This document shows positions 42,137 through 51,349 of a DNA stretch of 64,000 bases, piece by piece. Position numbers and translations under genes: made by a program. Origin of the DNA: Idiomarina sp. PL1-037 (lineage in GTDB: Bacteria; Pseudomonadota; Gammaproteobacteria; Enterobacterales; Alteromonadaceae); NCBI RefSeq assembly GCF_034422975.1, contig NZ_CP139873.1, positions 992,001 to 1,056,000 on the forward strand. The letters are read 5' to 3'. How positions within the stretch are numbered: position 1 is the stretch's first letter; the number at the start of each line of letters is the position of its first letter. Under the pieces are notes generated by a model, which was not told the origin of the DNA, did no database searches, and worked only from the letters and a program-made list of their open reading frames with translations.

Positions 42137-43783
42137 CTAGTCGTTAAATTGTCTACCGAAGAACGAGTCTTCCAGCCATTGTGGGCGCTTATCGGCATTT
42201 GCAATATCTTTACCAATGGCAAAGTTAATGTCGGTAAAGCGCGCTCCAGCTTCGTAGTTAATGTCTAAGTTGAGTCCATCGCTGGGCTTATGATAGTGCT
42301 CAGCAAAAAACTTGCCCCAGACTTCGCCGCCGTCTTCACCTTCGGTACGTGAGGTAAATCCGGTCATCAAGAACACCGCCGGAATGCCTTTTTTAACCAA
42401 AGTGTAATGGTCTGAGCGTGTAAAAATAGCCTGCTCGGGCATAGGATCAGGGCTTTGCGTTGTATCGAACTGCTCAGCAGCCTTGCTAACTGTCTCGCCT
42501 AAAGTTGAATGGGAAGCACCAAAGGCAATGACGTCGGCAAAATCATACAGCAGTACCGGCATATCCAGATTCACATTTGCTACGATGTTTTCTAATGGAA
42601 CCGTCGGGTTATTCGCAAAGTAGTCTGCACCTAACAAGCCTTTTTCTTCTGCGGTGACAGACAAGAACATAATTGAACGATCGAATTTTTGCTCTGACTC
42701 TACAAACAAGCGCGCGGTTTCCAGCATAATAGAAACACCACTGGCATTATCCATAGCACCATTATTGATATTGTCTTCGCGGCTCATGTCTTTTACTACG
42801 CCAATATGATCGGAATGCGCTGTATAAACAACGTACTCGTCTTTCAGGGTTTCGTCAGAACCGGGCAATACAGCTGCGACGTTAGGGCTGGAAATTTCTT
42901 CGTGACGCGATTCGCGAGCCAGAGTGACTTCACCTTCCAGTTCAAACCCTTCAGGAGAGAAGTCAGGGTCTTCTTCGATTTTCTCGAAGATAGTGCTCAG
43001 TTCTGTCGGTGCACTGGCAAAGAGTTTTTCGGCGGGTTCATCATCAATATAGGCGGAACCTTTTAACTGTTGTTCTTCACCTTTAGGCAAACCATTAGGA
43101 CCTAACCAGGTCATGCGTGGCGTTTTGGTGTAATAAACGCTGGTTTCGTATTTGCGAGTTTTTTCGCGCACTGGAGTGTGCAAAGTAATAATACCAACCG
43201 CACCTTTTTCCCGGGCAATATCATTTTTAATATTGGCTAAATGAGCGCCTTCTTCACTAGGCAAAAAGTCCGGACGACCGGTTAGCATCACAACAATTTT
43301 GCCTTCTACGTCAAGGCCGTTGTAATCATCAAGACCAAATTCAGGAGCTTCCATACCATAGCCGACAAAAACTAATGGCGCAGTAATTTCATCTTTTTCT
43401 TCATAATGACTTGGGCCGGTAATGAATTGCTTAGGGAATTCAAATTCAACCACTTCGCCGTTGTTTTCAAAGGTCATGCTAGCGCTGTTTTCTTTCAGTG
43501 TACTTTTACGAAAGGGAACACGCTGATAATAAGTGCCGTCATCACCAGCAGGCTCAAGGCCTAACTGTTTGAACTCAGAAACAATGTAGTTAGAGGCAAT
43601 TTCATGCTCGTTACTACCAGTTTCGCGACCTTTAAGGTCATCGTCTGCAAGAAACTCTAAATGAGCACGGATATTGGATTCTTCAGCACGGATTTCCGTC
43701 TTTTTTAGTTCGGGTTCTGATGCGCCACAAGCCGCTATCAGCAGACTTAATGTGACGGGCAGAAGAATATGGGATGGCTTCAT
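42137..43783 (-). CDS. M28-family zinc aminopeptidase lipoprotein with PA domain
   Basis: A 548-residue exported peptidase. The lipobox IAAC places the lipidated Cys at residue 19. A protease-associated insert spans about 130-290. The co-catalytic zinc motifs of M28 are visible: the His/Asp in TAHSDHIG, DNASGVS, the Glu pair in TAEEKGLLG, and the distal His in RSDHYTLVKKGIP. It removes N-terminal residues from peptides, probably in the periplasm or at the outer membrane. Several other exported peptidases lie within 10 kb. It is divergent from the TonB-dependent receptor gene. Confidence 0.92.
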   Translation of the reverse strand: MKPSHILLPVTLSLLIAACGASEPELKKTEIRAEESNIRAHLEFLADDDLKGRETGSNEHEIASNYIVSEFKQLGLEPAGDDGTYYQRVPFRKSTLKENSASMTFENNGEVVEFEFPKQFITGPSHYEEKDEITAPLVFVGYGMEAPEFGLDDYNGLDVEGKIVVMLTGRPDFLPSEEGAHLANIKNDIAREKGAVGIITLHTPVREKTRKYETSVYYTKTPRMTWLGPNGLPKGEEQQLKGSAYIDDEPAEKLFASAPTELSTIFEKIEEDPDFSPEGFELEGEVTLARESRHEEISSPNVAAVLPGSDETLKDEYVVYTAHSDHIGVVKDMSREDNINNGAMDNASGVSIMLETARLFVESEQKFDRSIMFLSVTAEEKGLLGADYFANNPTVPLENIVANVNLDMPVLLYDFADVIAFGASHSTLGETVSKAAEQFDTTQSPDPMPEQAIFTRSDHYTLVKKGIPAVFLMTGFTSRTEGEDGGEVWGKFFAEHYHKPSDGLNLDINYEAGARFTDINFAIGKDIANADKRPQWLEDSFFGRQFND

Positions 43784-43891
43784 ATCATGTCCTTGGTGTT
43801 TTTTATCATAATAGCCAAGCTAGTGTACCGCAGCAGGTAGCAGACAACCAGAGTGGATAATTGAAAGAGTGTTGCAAAACGTATCAGGATT

Positions 43892-43913
43892 TTGTAATGT
43901 TATATTATTACAA
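43892..43913. promoter_or_regulatory. probable Zur operator upstream of the histidine-rich receptor
   Basis: A 22-bp near-palindrome with perfect outer arms TTGTAAT (43892-43898) and ATTACAA (43907-43913); 18 of 22 positions are symmetric. The left part TGTAATGTTATA resembles half of the gammaproteobacterial Zur box. It lies 44 bases upstream of the receptor start, where repression by zinc would be expected. Confidence 0.65.
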
Positions 43914-43957
43914 TAACGAGATGGCGTTAATCTGAAACAACGTTAACTGGAGTGGTT

Positions 43958-46117
43958 ATGAAACTGAATGCGTTAACTCTTGCATTACTGGCAACAAGTA
44001 CTGTTGCACAGGCGCAACAGCAAGAAGAACATGAACACATAAATGACTATGAAGTCATTGTCATTAATGCAAGCCCGCTGGATAAGACGGCGCTTGAATC
44101 GGCGCAGCCTGTCAATATTATTTCTGGTGACGCGCTTAAGCAAAAGAATGCCCATAGTCTGGGAGAAACTCTGGCAATGGAGCCGGGTATTAACAATACC
44201 CATTTTGCGAATGTTGCTGGCAGCCCTATTATTCGGGGCCTCGGCGGGCCTCGAGTAAAGATCACCCAAAACGGACTTGATACTGGTGACGTATCTCGAG
44301 GTGGTCCCGACCATGCGGTCACAACAGAAACCAGTACCGCACAGCAAATTGAAGTACTAAGAGGCCCGGCAACACTGCTGTATGGCAGTGGAGCAATTGG
44401 CGGGGTCATTAATGTAGTCGATAACCGCATTCCTTCTGAGCCTGTTTACGGCATGCAGGGTAATGCGAATGTGTCAGCTTCTACCAATAACGACAACAAA
44501 GAGGGATCTTACGATTTGCAAGTAGGCAATGGTCGTTGGGCGCTTTATACCGACGCTTTTATTCGCCGTGCAAATGACTATGAGACACCGTCGTTTACGA
44601 ATGACGAAGGTGAAACGGTGGATCACATTGAGAACTCGTTTATTGATGCCCAGGGCGGCACTATTGGCGCCAGTTACCAGTTCGATGATGGCTTTTTCGG
44701 AGTGTCTTATCAGGGACTTTATCAAGAATACGGTATTCCTGGTCACAACCATGGCCATGGTGAGGAAGAAGGTGAGCATGAAGAAGAACATGGTCAAGAG
44801 GAAGATCATGACCATGTGGAAGCTGGTCCTTATGCTGATTTAGAGCAAGAACGTATTCAATTTGCAGGCCAATGGCGTAATCCTTTTAGTGGCTTTAATC
44901 GTGTGGATTTCCGCGCCGCCTTAACGGATTACCAGCATCAGGAAATTGAAGACAACCTCGTCGCAACTCAATTTGAAAATGCGCAAAAAGAGATACGACT
45001 GATTGGTCAGCATAAAGAGATTGCTGGCTGGAAAGGCGCGGTTGGTTGGCAGTGGGACATCAGCGATAAATCTGCTTTTGGGGAAGAAGCCTTCACGCCG
45101 AACACGTCTCGTCGTACCCAAGGCTTGTTCTGGGTCGTAGAGCAGGAATTTGGATCTCATCACGTTGATTTAGGTGTTCGCCACGAACGTACATCGCTTT
45201 CCAGCGAAGAGCGCAAACTGGATACCTTTGACGCCACTTCGGCATCTGCCGGTTACCTCTATCATTTCAGTGACCACACATCGGTTTCATTCAACCTGAG
45301 TCATGCAGAAAGGGCGCCGGCTGCAAACGAAGTCTTTGCTAACGGTAATCACTTTGCAACCCGCACTTACGAGCTTGGCCTGGGTTATGAGCTGCATGAA
45401 GAAGAGCACGATGAATACCATATTGAGCCGAATGATGCTGCGATTACAACCGAAACATCAAACAATATTGATGCGGGATTCCATTACGAGAATGATCGTT
45501 TTCATGCAAATTTGAATGTGTTTTACAACCGCGTTGATGACTTCATCTACGATGATTTCATTGGCCTGAACAGTGAACAATTACATGGCGATGAAGGCCA
45601 TGGCCACGAAGAGCATGCTCATGAAGAGGAGCATGCAGATGAACATGCTCATGAACACGGCGGTCTCGAAGTGGTTCAGTTTAAACAGATTGACGCCGAG
45701 CTTTATGGCTATGAACTTGAGTTAGACTGGAAATTTACAGAACAGTGGTCACTCCACGGCTTTAGCGATTACACTCGCGCAAAACAGCGTGATGGTAATG
45801 ATTTGCCGCGAATTCCGGCTCAGCGTTTTGGTACTGAAGTGCGTTACCAGGCCGTTGGCTGGGACGGTGCTATCGGTTATACGCGCTATATGGAACAGGA
45901 TAAAATAGGGCAGAATGAAACAGTTACTGACGCTTATGGCTTATTGAACGCCCGCGTCAACTTTTATCCTGAATGGTTAGCAAATTACGGTGCTACCCTT
46001 TACCTGAAAGGTGAAAACTTGACGGATCAGTTAGGCTTTGTTCACAGCTCCTTTATAAAAGATGATGCGCCTGTTATGGGTCGTCGTTTTCAGGCTGGCG
46101 TTTCTATTAGCTTTTAA
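43958..46117 (+). CDS. TonB-dependent outer-membrane receptor with histidine-rich loops, probably for zinc
   Basis: A 719-residue receptor from the ATG at 43958 (GGAG five bases upstream). A signal peptide covers residues 1-20 (cleavage after AQA). The plug domain spans about 35-145, with GSPIIRGLGGPRVKI and EVLRGPATLLYGSGAIGGVIN. The 22-strand barrel ends in VSISF. Two extracellular-type inserts are very rich in His, Asp and Glu, at about residues 262-291 and 542-569, and a smaller one lies near 480-493. ZnuD-type zinc receptors have such loops. With the Zur-like palindrome, zinc uptake is the best reading; copper or other metals are possible. Confidence 0.9.
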   Translation: MKLNALTLALLATSTVAQAQQQEEHEHINDYEVIVINASPLDKTALESAQPVNIISGDALKQKNAHSLGETLAMEPGINNTHFANVAGSPIIRGLGGPRVKITQNGLDTGDVSRGGPDHAVTTETSTAQQIEVLRGPATLLYGSGAIGGVINVVDNRIPSEPVYGMQGNANVSASTNNDNKEGSYDLQVGNGRWALYTDAFIRRANDYETPSFTNDEGETVDHIENSFIDAQGGTIGASYQFDDGFFGVSYQGLYQEYGIPGHNHGHGEEEGEHEEEHGQEEDHDHVEAGPYADLEQERIQFAGQWRNPFSGFNRVDFRAALTDYQHQEIEDNLVATQFENAQKEIRLIGQHKEIAGWKGAVGWQWDISDKSAFGEEAFTPNTSRRTQGLFWVVEQEFGSHHVDLGVRHERTSLSSEERKLDTFDATSASAGYLYHFSDHTSVSFNLSHAERAPAANEVFANGNHFATRTYELGLGYELHEEEHDEYHIEPNDAAITTETSNNIDAGFHYENDRFHANLNVFYNRVDDFIYDDFIGLNSEQLHGDEGHGHEEHAHEEEHADEHAHEHGGLEVVQFKQIDAELYGYELELDWKFTEQWSLHGFSDYTRAKQRDGNDLPRIPAQRFGTEVRYQAVGWDGAIGYTRYMEQDKIGQNETVTDAYGLLNARVNFYPEWLANYGATLYLKGENLTDQLGFVHSSFIKDDAPVMGRRFQAGVSISF

Positions 46118-46139
46118 TTGAACTGTCTTTTCGGAAAAT

Positions 46140-46172
46140 AACGCTATCGTCGTAATTCGACGGTAGCGTTTT
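46140..46172 (+). terminator. rho-independent terminator of the TonB-dependent receptor gene
   Basis: A 13-bp stem pairs 46140-46152 (AACGCTATCGTCG) with 46158-46170 (CGACGGTAGCGTT), including one T-G pair, around a TAATT loop. A short T-run follows. It starts 23 bases after the receptor stop. Confidence 0.88.
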
Positions 46173-46257
46173 CGTGTTATTTCACCGCAGCCAACCCATT
46201 TTTATTCCGAACTTTGTTAATATAATTGGTAATAAACTCATCGTTGGATCTTGCATC

Positions 46258-48489
46258 ATGCCTTTTCATTTTAATCGTCGTATCCAGGCGATTGCTGTTA
46301 TTGTTTTTAGCTTTTTTAGTCTCTCTGTTTTTGCCGAAGAATTAACCATAGAGCGTTTATTTAGTGGTCCCAGTCTTACGGGTGAAACTCCCAAGTCGTT
46401 AAAGTTTGCGCCCGGCGGGCAATACCTTTCATACTTAAAAGGCAGTAAGGAAGACCCGCAACGTTATGATCTCTGGTTATACGATATTGAAGCCGACAAG
46501 CATAAATTGTTAGTTTCAGCAGACCAGCTTGCCGCCGATGAGCTTGAATTGTCCGATGAAGAGAAAGCCCGCAGGGAGCGTCAACGCATTAGTGGCAATG
46601 GCATAATTGAGTACAGCTGGTCAGCAAAAGGGGACGCGCTGCTTTTTCCCTATAACGGTGATGTTTTTTATTACCGGACTGATGAAGAAAAAGTGACTCA
46701 GCTGACAAAGACGGATGCTTTTGAAACTGACGTTAAGTTCTCGCCAAAAAGCGGCTATGTGTCTTTTGTCCGGGAACAGAACTTGTACTTTATTGATCTT
46801 GCCAATGGCGAAGAATACGCGGTTACAAGCGAAGGCGGTAACACGCTTAAGTTTGGCATGGCGGAGTTTGTTGCACAGGAAGAAATGAAGCGCATGACAG
46901 GTTACTGGTGGGCTCCGGATGAGTCGGCTATCGCGCTGACTAAAGTCGATGAAAGCCCGGTGCCTCTGGCCACCCGTAGCGAGATATACGCAGACCGAAT
47001 TGAAACCATACAACAACGTTATCCGTTCGCCGGAAGTGACAATGTTGAGATTGACCTGGGTGTATATAAAATTGCCGACAAGCAGACCAATTGGTTGCAG
47101 CTGGATAAGAAAAGTGATGGTTATTTGGCCCGGGTGAAATGGGTTGGTGACAGCAATCGTTTGAGTTACCAATGGCAGAGCCGGAATCAGCAGGCCTTGA
47201 CGCTTTGGCTTTATAATAGAGCAAGCGAAACTCAGCGCGAGTTATTAACGGAGACCTCGGACAGCTGGCTGAACCTGCACGATGACTTGTATTTCTTAAA
47301 TGATAACAAACATTTCATTTGGGCATCTGAACGAAGTGGTTTCAAACACCTTTATTTATATCGCCTGGATGGGTCATTAATTCGTCAATTGAGTGCCGGC
47401 GACTGGCAGGTTGATGAACTGGAAGCGATTGATGAAAGTACTGGTACACTGTATTTTACCGCTCGGAAAAAGTCACCTCTGGAATCTCACCTGTATCGTA
47501 CTCAGCTAAATGCCAGTTCTGCGGCTAATCCTACGCGCATTACTGCACGCGAAGGCATGCACAATATTAAATTTGACACCGATGCACGCTCGTATCTGGA
47601 TACCTACTCATCGTCTCAGCAGCCTAAACAAGTGAGTTTACACGGTCCTACAGGGAATCATCTGGTGTGGCTGGCTGAAAACAAAGTGACTGGAGAGCAT
47701 GCACTCTCTCCTTATTTGAGAAACTGGCGTTACCCTGAATTTGGTGAACTGGAAGCTGAAGACGGTCAGACACTGTACTACAAAATGACCAAGCCAAAAG
47801 ACTTTGATGCAGAAAAGCAGTATCCGGTTCTTGTGTATGTTTACGGTGGACCCGGCGCTCAGCGAGTAACGAAAAGCTGGGGTAGCGGTTTTGTTCAGTA
47901 TATGGCTCAGCAGGGCTTTATCGTCTTTACTCTGGACAACCGGGGTTCGGCGAACCGGGGAAAACGCTTCGAGGCACCTATTTATAAAAACATGGGGAGC
48001 CCGGAAGTGGACGATCAGGTGGTGGGGGTTAAGTATTTAACCAGCCTGCCTTATGTCGATTCAAAGCGTATTGGTATATACGGTCACAGCTACGGTGGAT
48101 ATATGTCGTTGCTGGCTATGTTTAAAGCACCTGAATACTTTAAGGCCGGAGTAGCTGGCGCACCGGTAACCGACTGGCGTCTATATGATACGCATTATAC
48201 TGAACGTTTTATGGGCATGCCCAATGACGGCGATGCCTATGAAAACTCATCGGTTTTTCCATACAGTAAGAACTTAAAAGGTGATTTACTGATTTATCAT
48301 GGAATGGCCGATGACAATGTTTTGTTTACTCATAGCACAAAGCTCTACAAGCAATTACAGGATAACGCTCAGGCTTTTGAAATGATGAATTATCCGGGGA
48401 AAAAGCATTCTATTAACGGGCGTAATACAAAAATTCATTTATATTCGATGATTGCTCAATTTTTTCAACAAACCATTGGCGAACAATAG
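46258..48489 (+). CDS. dipeptidyl-peptidase IV-like prolyl oligopeptidase (S9 family)
   Basis: A 743-residue exported peptidase from the ATG at 46258, which begins a clear signal peptide (RRIQAIAVIVFSFFSLSVFA). In-frame sequence upstream has no ribosome-binding site and would bury the signal. A DPP-IV-type beta-propeller (about 80-480, including ALTKVDESPVPLATRSEIY) precedes the hydrolase domain with the nucleophile in GHSYGGYMS, the acid in HGMADDNV and the base His in GKKHSI. It releases X-Pro (or X-Ala) dipeptides from peptides in the periplasm. Monocistronic or followed by the thioesterase gene. Confidence 0.93.
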   Translation: MPFHFNRRIQAIAVIVFSFFSLSVFAEELTIERLFSGPSLTGETPKSLKFAPGGQYLSYLKGSKEDPQRYDLWLYDIEADKHKLLVSADQLAADELELSDEEKARRERQRISGNGIIEYSWSAKGDALLFPYNGDVFYYRTDEEKVTQLTKTDAFETDVKFSPKSGYVSFVREQNLYFIDLANGEEYAVTSEGGNTLKFGMAEFVAQEEMKRMTGYWWAPDESAIALTKVDESPVPLATRSEIYADRIETIQQRYPFAGSDNVEIDLGVYKIADKQTNWLQLDKKSDGYLARVKWVGDSNRLSYQWQSRNQQALTLWLYNRASETQRELLTETSDSWLNLHDDLYFLNDNKHFIWASERSGFKHLYLYRLDGSLIRQLSAGDWQVDELEAIDESTGTLYFTARKKSPLESHLYRTQLNASSAANPTRITAREGMHNIKFDTDARSYLDTYSSSQQPKQVSLHGPTGNHLVWLAENKVTGEHALSPYLRNWRYPEFGELEAEDGQTLYYKMTKPKDFDAEKQYPVLVYVYGGPGAQRVTKSWGSGFVQYMAQQGFIVFTLDNRGSANRGKRFEAPIYKNMGSPEVDDQVVGVKYLTSLPYVDSKRIGIYGHSYGGYMSLLAMFKAPEYFKAGVAGAPVTDWRLYDTHYTERFMGMPNDGDAYENSSVFPYSKNLKGDLLIYHGMADDNVLFTHSTKLYKQLQDNAQAFEMMNYPGKKHSINGRNTKIHLYSMIAQFFQQTIGEQ

Positions 48490-48529
48490 GTTATAATATG
48501 TACATATCTTCCATGAACAAGGAGTGACT

Positions 48530-48910
48530 ATGCGCTTTTTATCTCGCCGACTGGTTATGCCAAATGATTTGAACTTTGCCGGTTCGCTATTTGGTGGCCG
48601 TATTTTAGAATGGATTGACGAAGAAGCTTATATCTTTGCCAGTTGCCAGTTAGGGGCAAAAAGCCTGGTAACTAAGCATATTGGTGCTATTACCTTTGAA
48701 ACCTCAGCGTTTCAGGGCGATGTCGTTGAATTTGGCTTGCAGGTGAAATCTGCGGGACGTACGTCGTTAGCTATCACTTGTCTGGTACGCAATAAGCACA
48801 CCAAGCAAAACATTTGTTCAGCTGACGACATTGTGTTCGTACATATTGATCCGGAAACGCGCCAGCCAACGCCTCATGGCAAAACGAAAGAACAGTTAGA
48901 CGACTTTTAA
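48530..48910 (+). CDS. hotdog-fold acyl-CoA thioesterase
   Basis: A 126-residue single hotdog domain of the YciA/acyl-CoA hydrolase group. The start is the ATG at 48530, with AAGGAG five bases upstream. Conserved elements are the N-terminal MPNDLNFAGSLFGGRILEWID (here split: the Asn-x-x-G-x-x-F-G-G core and catalytic Asp in WIDEEA) and SAFQGDVVEFG, followed by V-K-S-A-G-R-T-S. It hydrolyses acyl-CoA thioesters in the cytoplasm. Chain-length preference is unknown. A TATAAT at 48492-48497 may give it its own promoter. Confidence 0.88.
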   Translation: MRFLSRRLVMPNDLNFAGSLFGGRILEWIDEEAYIFASCQLGAKSLVTKHIGAITFETSAFQGDVVEFGLQVKSAGRTSLAITCLVRNKHTKQNICSADDIVFVHIDPETRQPTPHGKTKEQLDDF

Positions 48911-48930
48911 GAGCCGCCCAAAGCGGCTCT
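48910..48930. terminator. hairpin between convergent thioesterase and metalloprotease genes
   Basis: GAGCCGC (48911-48917) pairs with GCGGCTC (48923-48929), extended by an A-T pair, around CCAAA. It starts at the thioesterase stop. No T-run follows on the plus strand, and only a short one on the minus strand, so termination strength is uncertain. Confidence 0.5.
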
Positions 48931-48942
48931 ACATTAACGGTT

Positions 48943-51345
48943 TTAGATGGGCGAACCCGGCGGTAACGGCTCGGGTTCGTACTGTTCGGGCCATTCCCCC
49001 TCGTTTAAAAATTTATCTAAATCTTTTGCTAATTGTTGTATTAGTAGTGAGTCGGACTTGGCAAGTTGCTGTTGTTGTTCAGCCAGCTCTGCTCGCATGA
49101 CTAACCGGGTTTCTGCAGCCAGTCCCGAATTTTTTACTGCTCTTACTTCGGCGTTGATGGCCGTTGCCAATAAGCGCTGCTGAACAGGGGCTTTCTTTGC
49201 GTTTTCCCAGTCGCTGAAAACAGTATTGAAAATTGCTGTCATCAGTCCGGCCGGAGAAGGCACTCGGTCATTGTCCGCGTGTTGTTGTGCTAACCGGTTC
49301 AGACGCTGGCTGTTTAGCATCAAATTCAAACTGTGATCCGCGGCACTGGCAGCCATGCTGACGGTATCGGGGATTAGCCCTGTTTTACCACTGAAGTTTT
49401 CGCGGGACGGGCTTTCACCGTAAGCTGGCGGCACCAGCCATTGTTGAATATGTGAGGGTACGCGCAAAGTATCTGCTTGAATGGTTTTTAATAACTGCTT
49501 CAGAGCAGTTTGTTGTCTGGCAGCACCTACTGGCTGGTAGTCGTCTGTAGATTCGTCAGCCATATAATAATGGTAATTAACACCACCCAGACGTTTTACT
49601 GCCGCTTCGGTCTGGTAGCGGTGCAGCAAGTAAATAGGTACAAAAGTCGATTGCAACTGGCTTAATGGCTGATCGCCGTTCAGCATGTCTTTGCTGAAGT
49701 TATCCAACACTTGCTGACGCACGGAAAGCATTCGCTCAAGCTCGGTAACAGGGTCACCGCCGTTATCCCATAAATGTGCCTGAGGGTGAGCACCACCGGC
49801 AGGGCGTGCGTCTCTGTCGGAAATAAAGCTCAGGTTGAGTGTTTTATTTTTGTCCAGAATACGGGCGAGTTGCTCGTCAGACGACGGCATACCGCCAAAG
49901 TCACTGTACCCATAAGCCAGAACTTGCTTATCCCATATTCCTAGGCCTTCTGTGTAAGCGTTGCTCAAGCTTAAACTGCCATTGGTTGTCAGGTTTACCA
50001 GCGGGTGAGGATAGTCCATAACGGAAGCCCTGTCTGACGCGCTGGCAGCAAAGTTATGAGCAATGCCTAAGGTATGGCCTATCTCGTGTGCACTTAATTG
50101 GCGAATACGAGCCAGAGCCATATTTTTAACCGCGCTTTTAAGTTCTCTGGGGTTTTCGATAAAAGGGGTCAATAAGCCTTCGGCTATTTTCATATCTTGG
50201 CGGACACGCAGTGACCCAAGGGTGACATGACCTTTAATGATTTCGCCGGTACGAGGGTCTATTACCGATGAGCCGTAAGACCAACCTCGAGTTGCACGGT
50301 GAACCCACTGAATGACGTTGTAGCGCACATCCATAGGGTCAGCATCGTCGGGCAGAACTTTTACCTGAAAAGCATTTTCGTAACCCAAGGCTTCAAAGCC
50401 CCGAGCCCACCAGCGGGCACCTTCAAGCAGTGCTGTTTTGACAGGTTCCGGAGCACCCGGATCAAGATAATAAACAATAGGTTCACGCGCCTCACTTTGT
50501 GAGGCAATAGGGTCTTTCTTATTCAACCGGTGGCGTGGGATATATTGAACTGTCATCGATTCGCCAAGAGGTGCGGCGTAGTCTTTAAAACTGTGAGCCC
50601 AGAAACCACTGTTTGGATGAAATTTCCGGGGTTGGTATCCGGCGTCAGGTAACTTTATAAAAGAATGATGGAGGTGCAAAGAAAGCGCATCGGCGTTGGC
50701 TGCAACCTGATTGACCCACTGCCCTTTTCCTTCGCCGACAAAAGTGACTTTTGCTTCCAGTTCCGTATTTTCTGAAAAGGCTTTGCTGCGTTCAGGGTAA
50801 ATCACTGAGCGGCTTGTATCAGCCTTAAACTGTCCTTGCTCGGTCTGCTGTAAGCGCTTACTAACACCGTGTACATCGCTCAACAAGTAAGGGGTGTAGT
50901 CTATTAATACACGTTCGTTGTTGCTGGCAACAACGTCAAAACCATAAAGCATGGCGTCGGCAAACGCTTGATCGACACTACTGCGTTCAGCCTGATTCCT
51001 GGTTTGTGCACGAAACTCGGTGTTGTGTTGAACCAGTAACGCCTTATTTCCCTCAACATGAAATGAGGCTAACCGAGTTTCCCCCAGTTGACCGCGGTCC
51101 AGCCCGACATCATTAGAACCTAAGCCCCAGGGAAGACTGGTTTGAACAATAAACTGTGGTCCTTGTCTGGGCACTTCCAGATAAAACTTTGCACTCGCTT
51201 CATCGTGGTAAAAGGTGAAAAAACCGGGGTGCTCCTGAAATGACGAGGTGAACTGGTCAATACTGGAAACTTCGGTTTTTGCCTGAGCCGTTACCGATAT
51301 TAGCAAAGCGAGTAACAGCAGGGCTTTTGAAAGAAAGCTTTGCAT
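48943..51345 (-). CDS. exported zinc metalloprotease of the DUF5117/DUF4953 type
   Basis: An 800-residue protein with a signal peptide (about 1-22, cleaved after AQA). The centre holds the extended zinc-binding motif HEIGHTLGIAH at about 421-431, the metzincin-like H-E-x2-H-x2-G-x2-H with a following Met-containing VMDYPHP. Upstream regions (FQVKVLPDDADPMDVRYN, VIQWVHRATRGWSYGS) match the DUF5117/DUF4953 zinc-protease family. It is probably a periplasmic or surface protease. The start is four bases after the fldB stop, so the two genes are co-transcribed. The Pro/Glu-rich C-terminus (EQYEPEPLPPGSPI) is unstructured. Confidence 0.9.
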   Translation of the reverse strand: MQSFLSKALLLLALLISVTAQAKTEVSSIDQFTSSFQEHPGFFTFYHDEASAKFYLEVPRQGPQFIVQTSLPWGLGSNDVGLDRGQLGETRLASFHVEGNKALLVQHNTEFRAQTRNQAERSSVDQAFADAMLYGFDVVASNNERVLIDYTPYLLSDVHGVSKRLQQTEQGQFKADTSRSVIYPERSKAFSENTELEAKVTFVGEGKGQWVNQVAANADALSLHLHHSFIKLPDAGYQPRKFHPNSGFWAHSFKDYAAPLGESMTVQYIPRHRLNKKDPIASQSEAREPIVYYLDPGAPEPVKTALLEGARWWARGFEALGYENAFQVKVLPDDADPMDVRYNVIQWVHRATRGWSYGSSVIDPRTGEIIKGHVTLGSLRVRQDMKIAEGLLTPFIENPRELKSAVKNMALARIRQLSAHEIGHTLGIAHNFAASASDRASVMDYPHPLVNLTTNGSLSLSNAYTEGLGIWDKQVLAYGYSDFGGMPSSDEQLARILDKNKTLNLSFISDRDARPAGGAHPQAHLWDNGGDPVTELERMLSVRQQVLDNFSKDMLNGDQPLSQLQSTFVPIYLLHRYQTEAAVKRLGGVNYHYYMADESTDDYQPVGAARQQTALKQLLKTIQADTLRVPSHIQQWLVPPAYGESPSRENFSGKTGLIPDTVSMAASAADHSLNLMLNSQRLNRLAQQHADNDRVPSPAGLMTAIFNTVFSDWENAKKAPVQQRLLATAINAEVRAVKNSGLAAETRLVMRAELAEQQQQLAKSDSLLIQQLAKDLDKFLNEGEWPEQYEPEPLPPGSPI

Positions 51346-51349
51346 TTTA

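Noticed and set aside
46621..47172. A 183-codon minus-strand frame inside the DPP-IV-like gene
   Set aside because: It has no homologous-looking motifs and is fully covered by the propeller domain of a clear gene.
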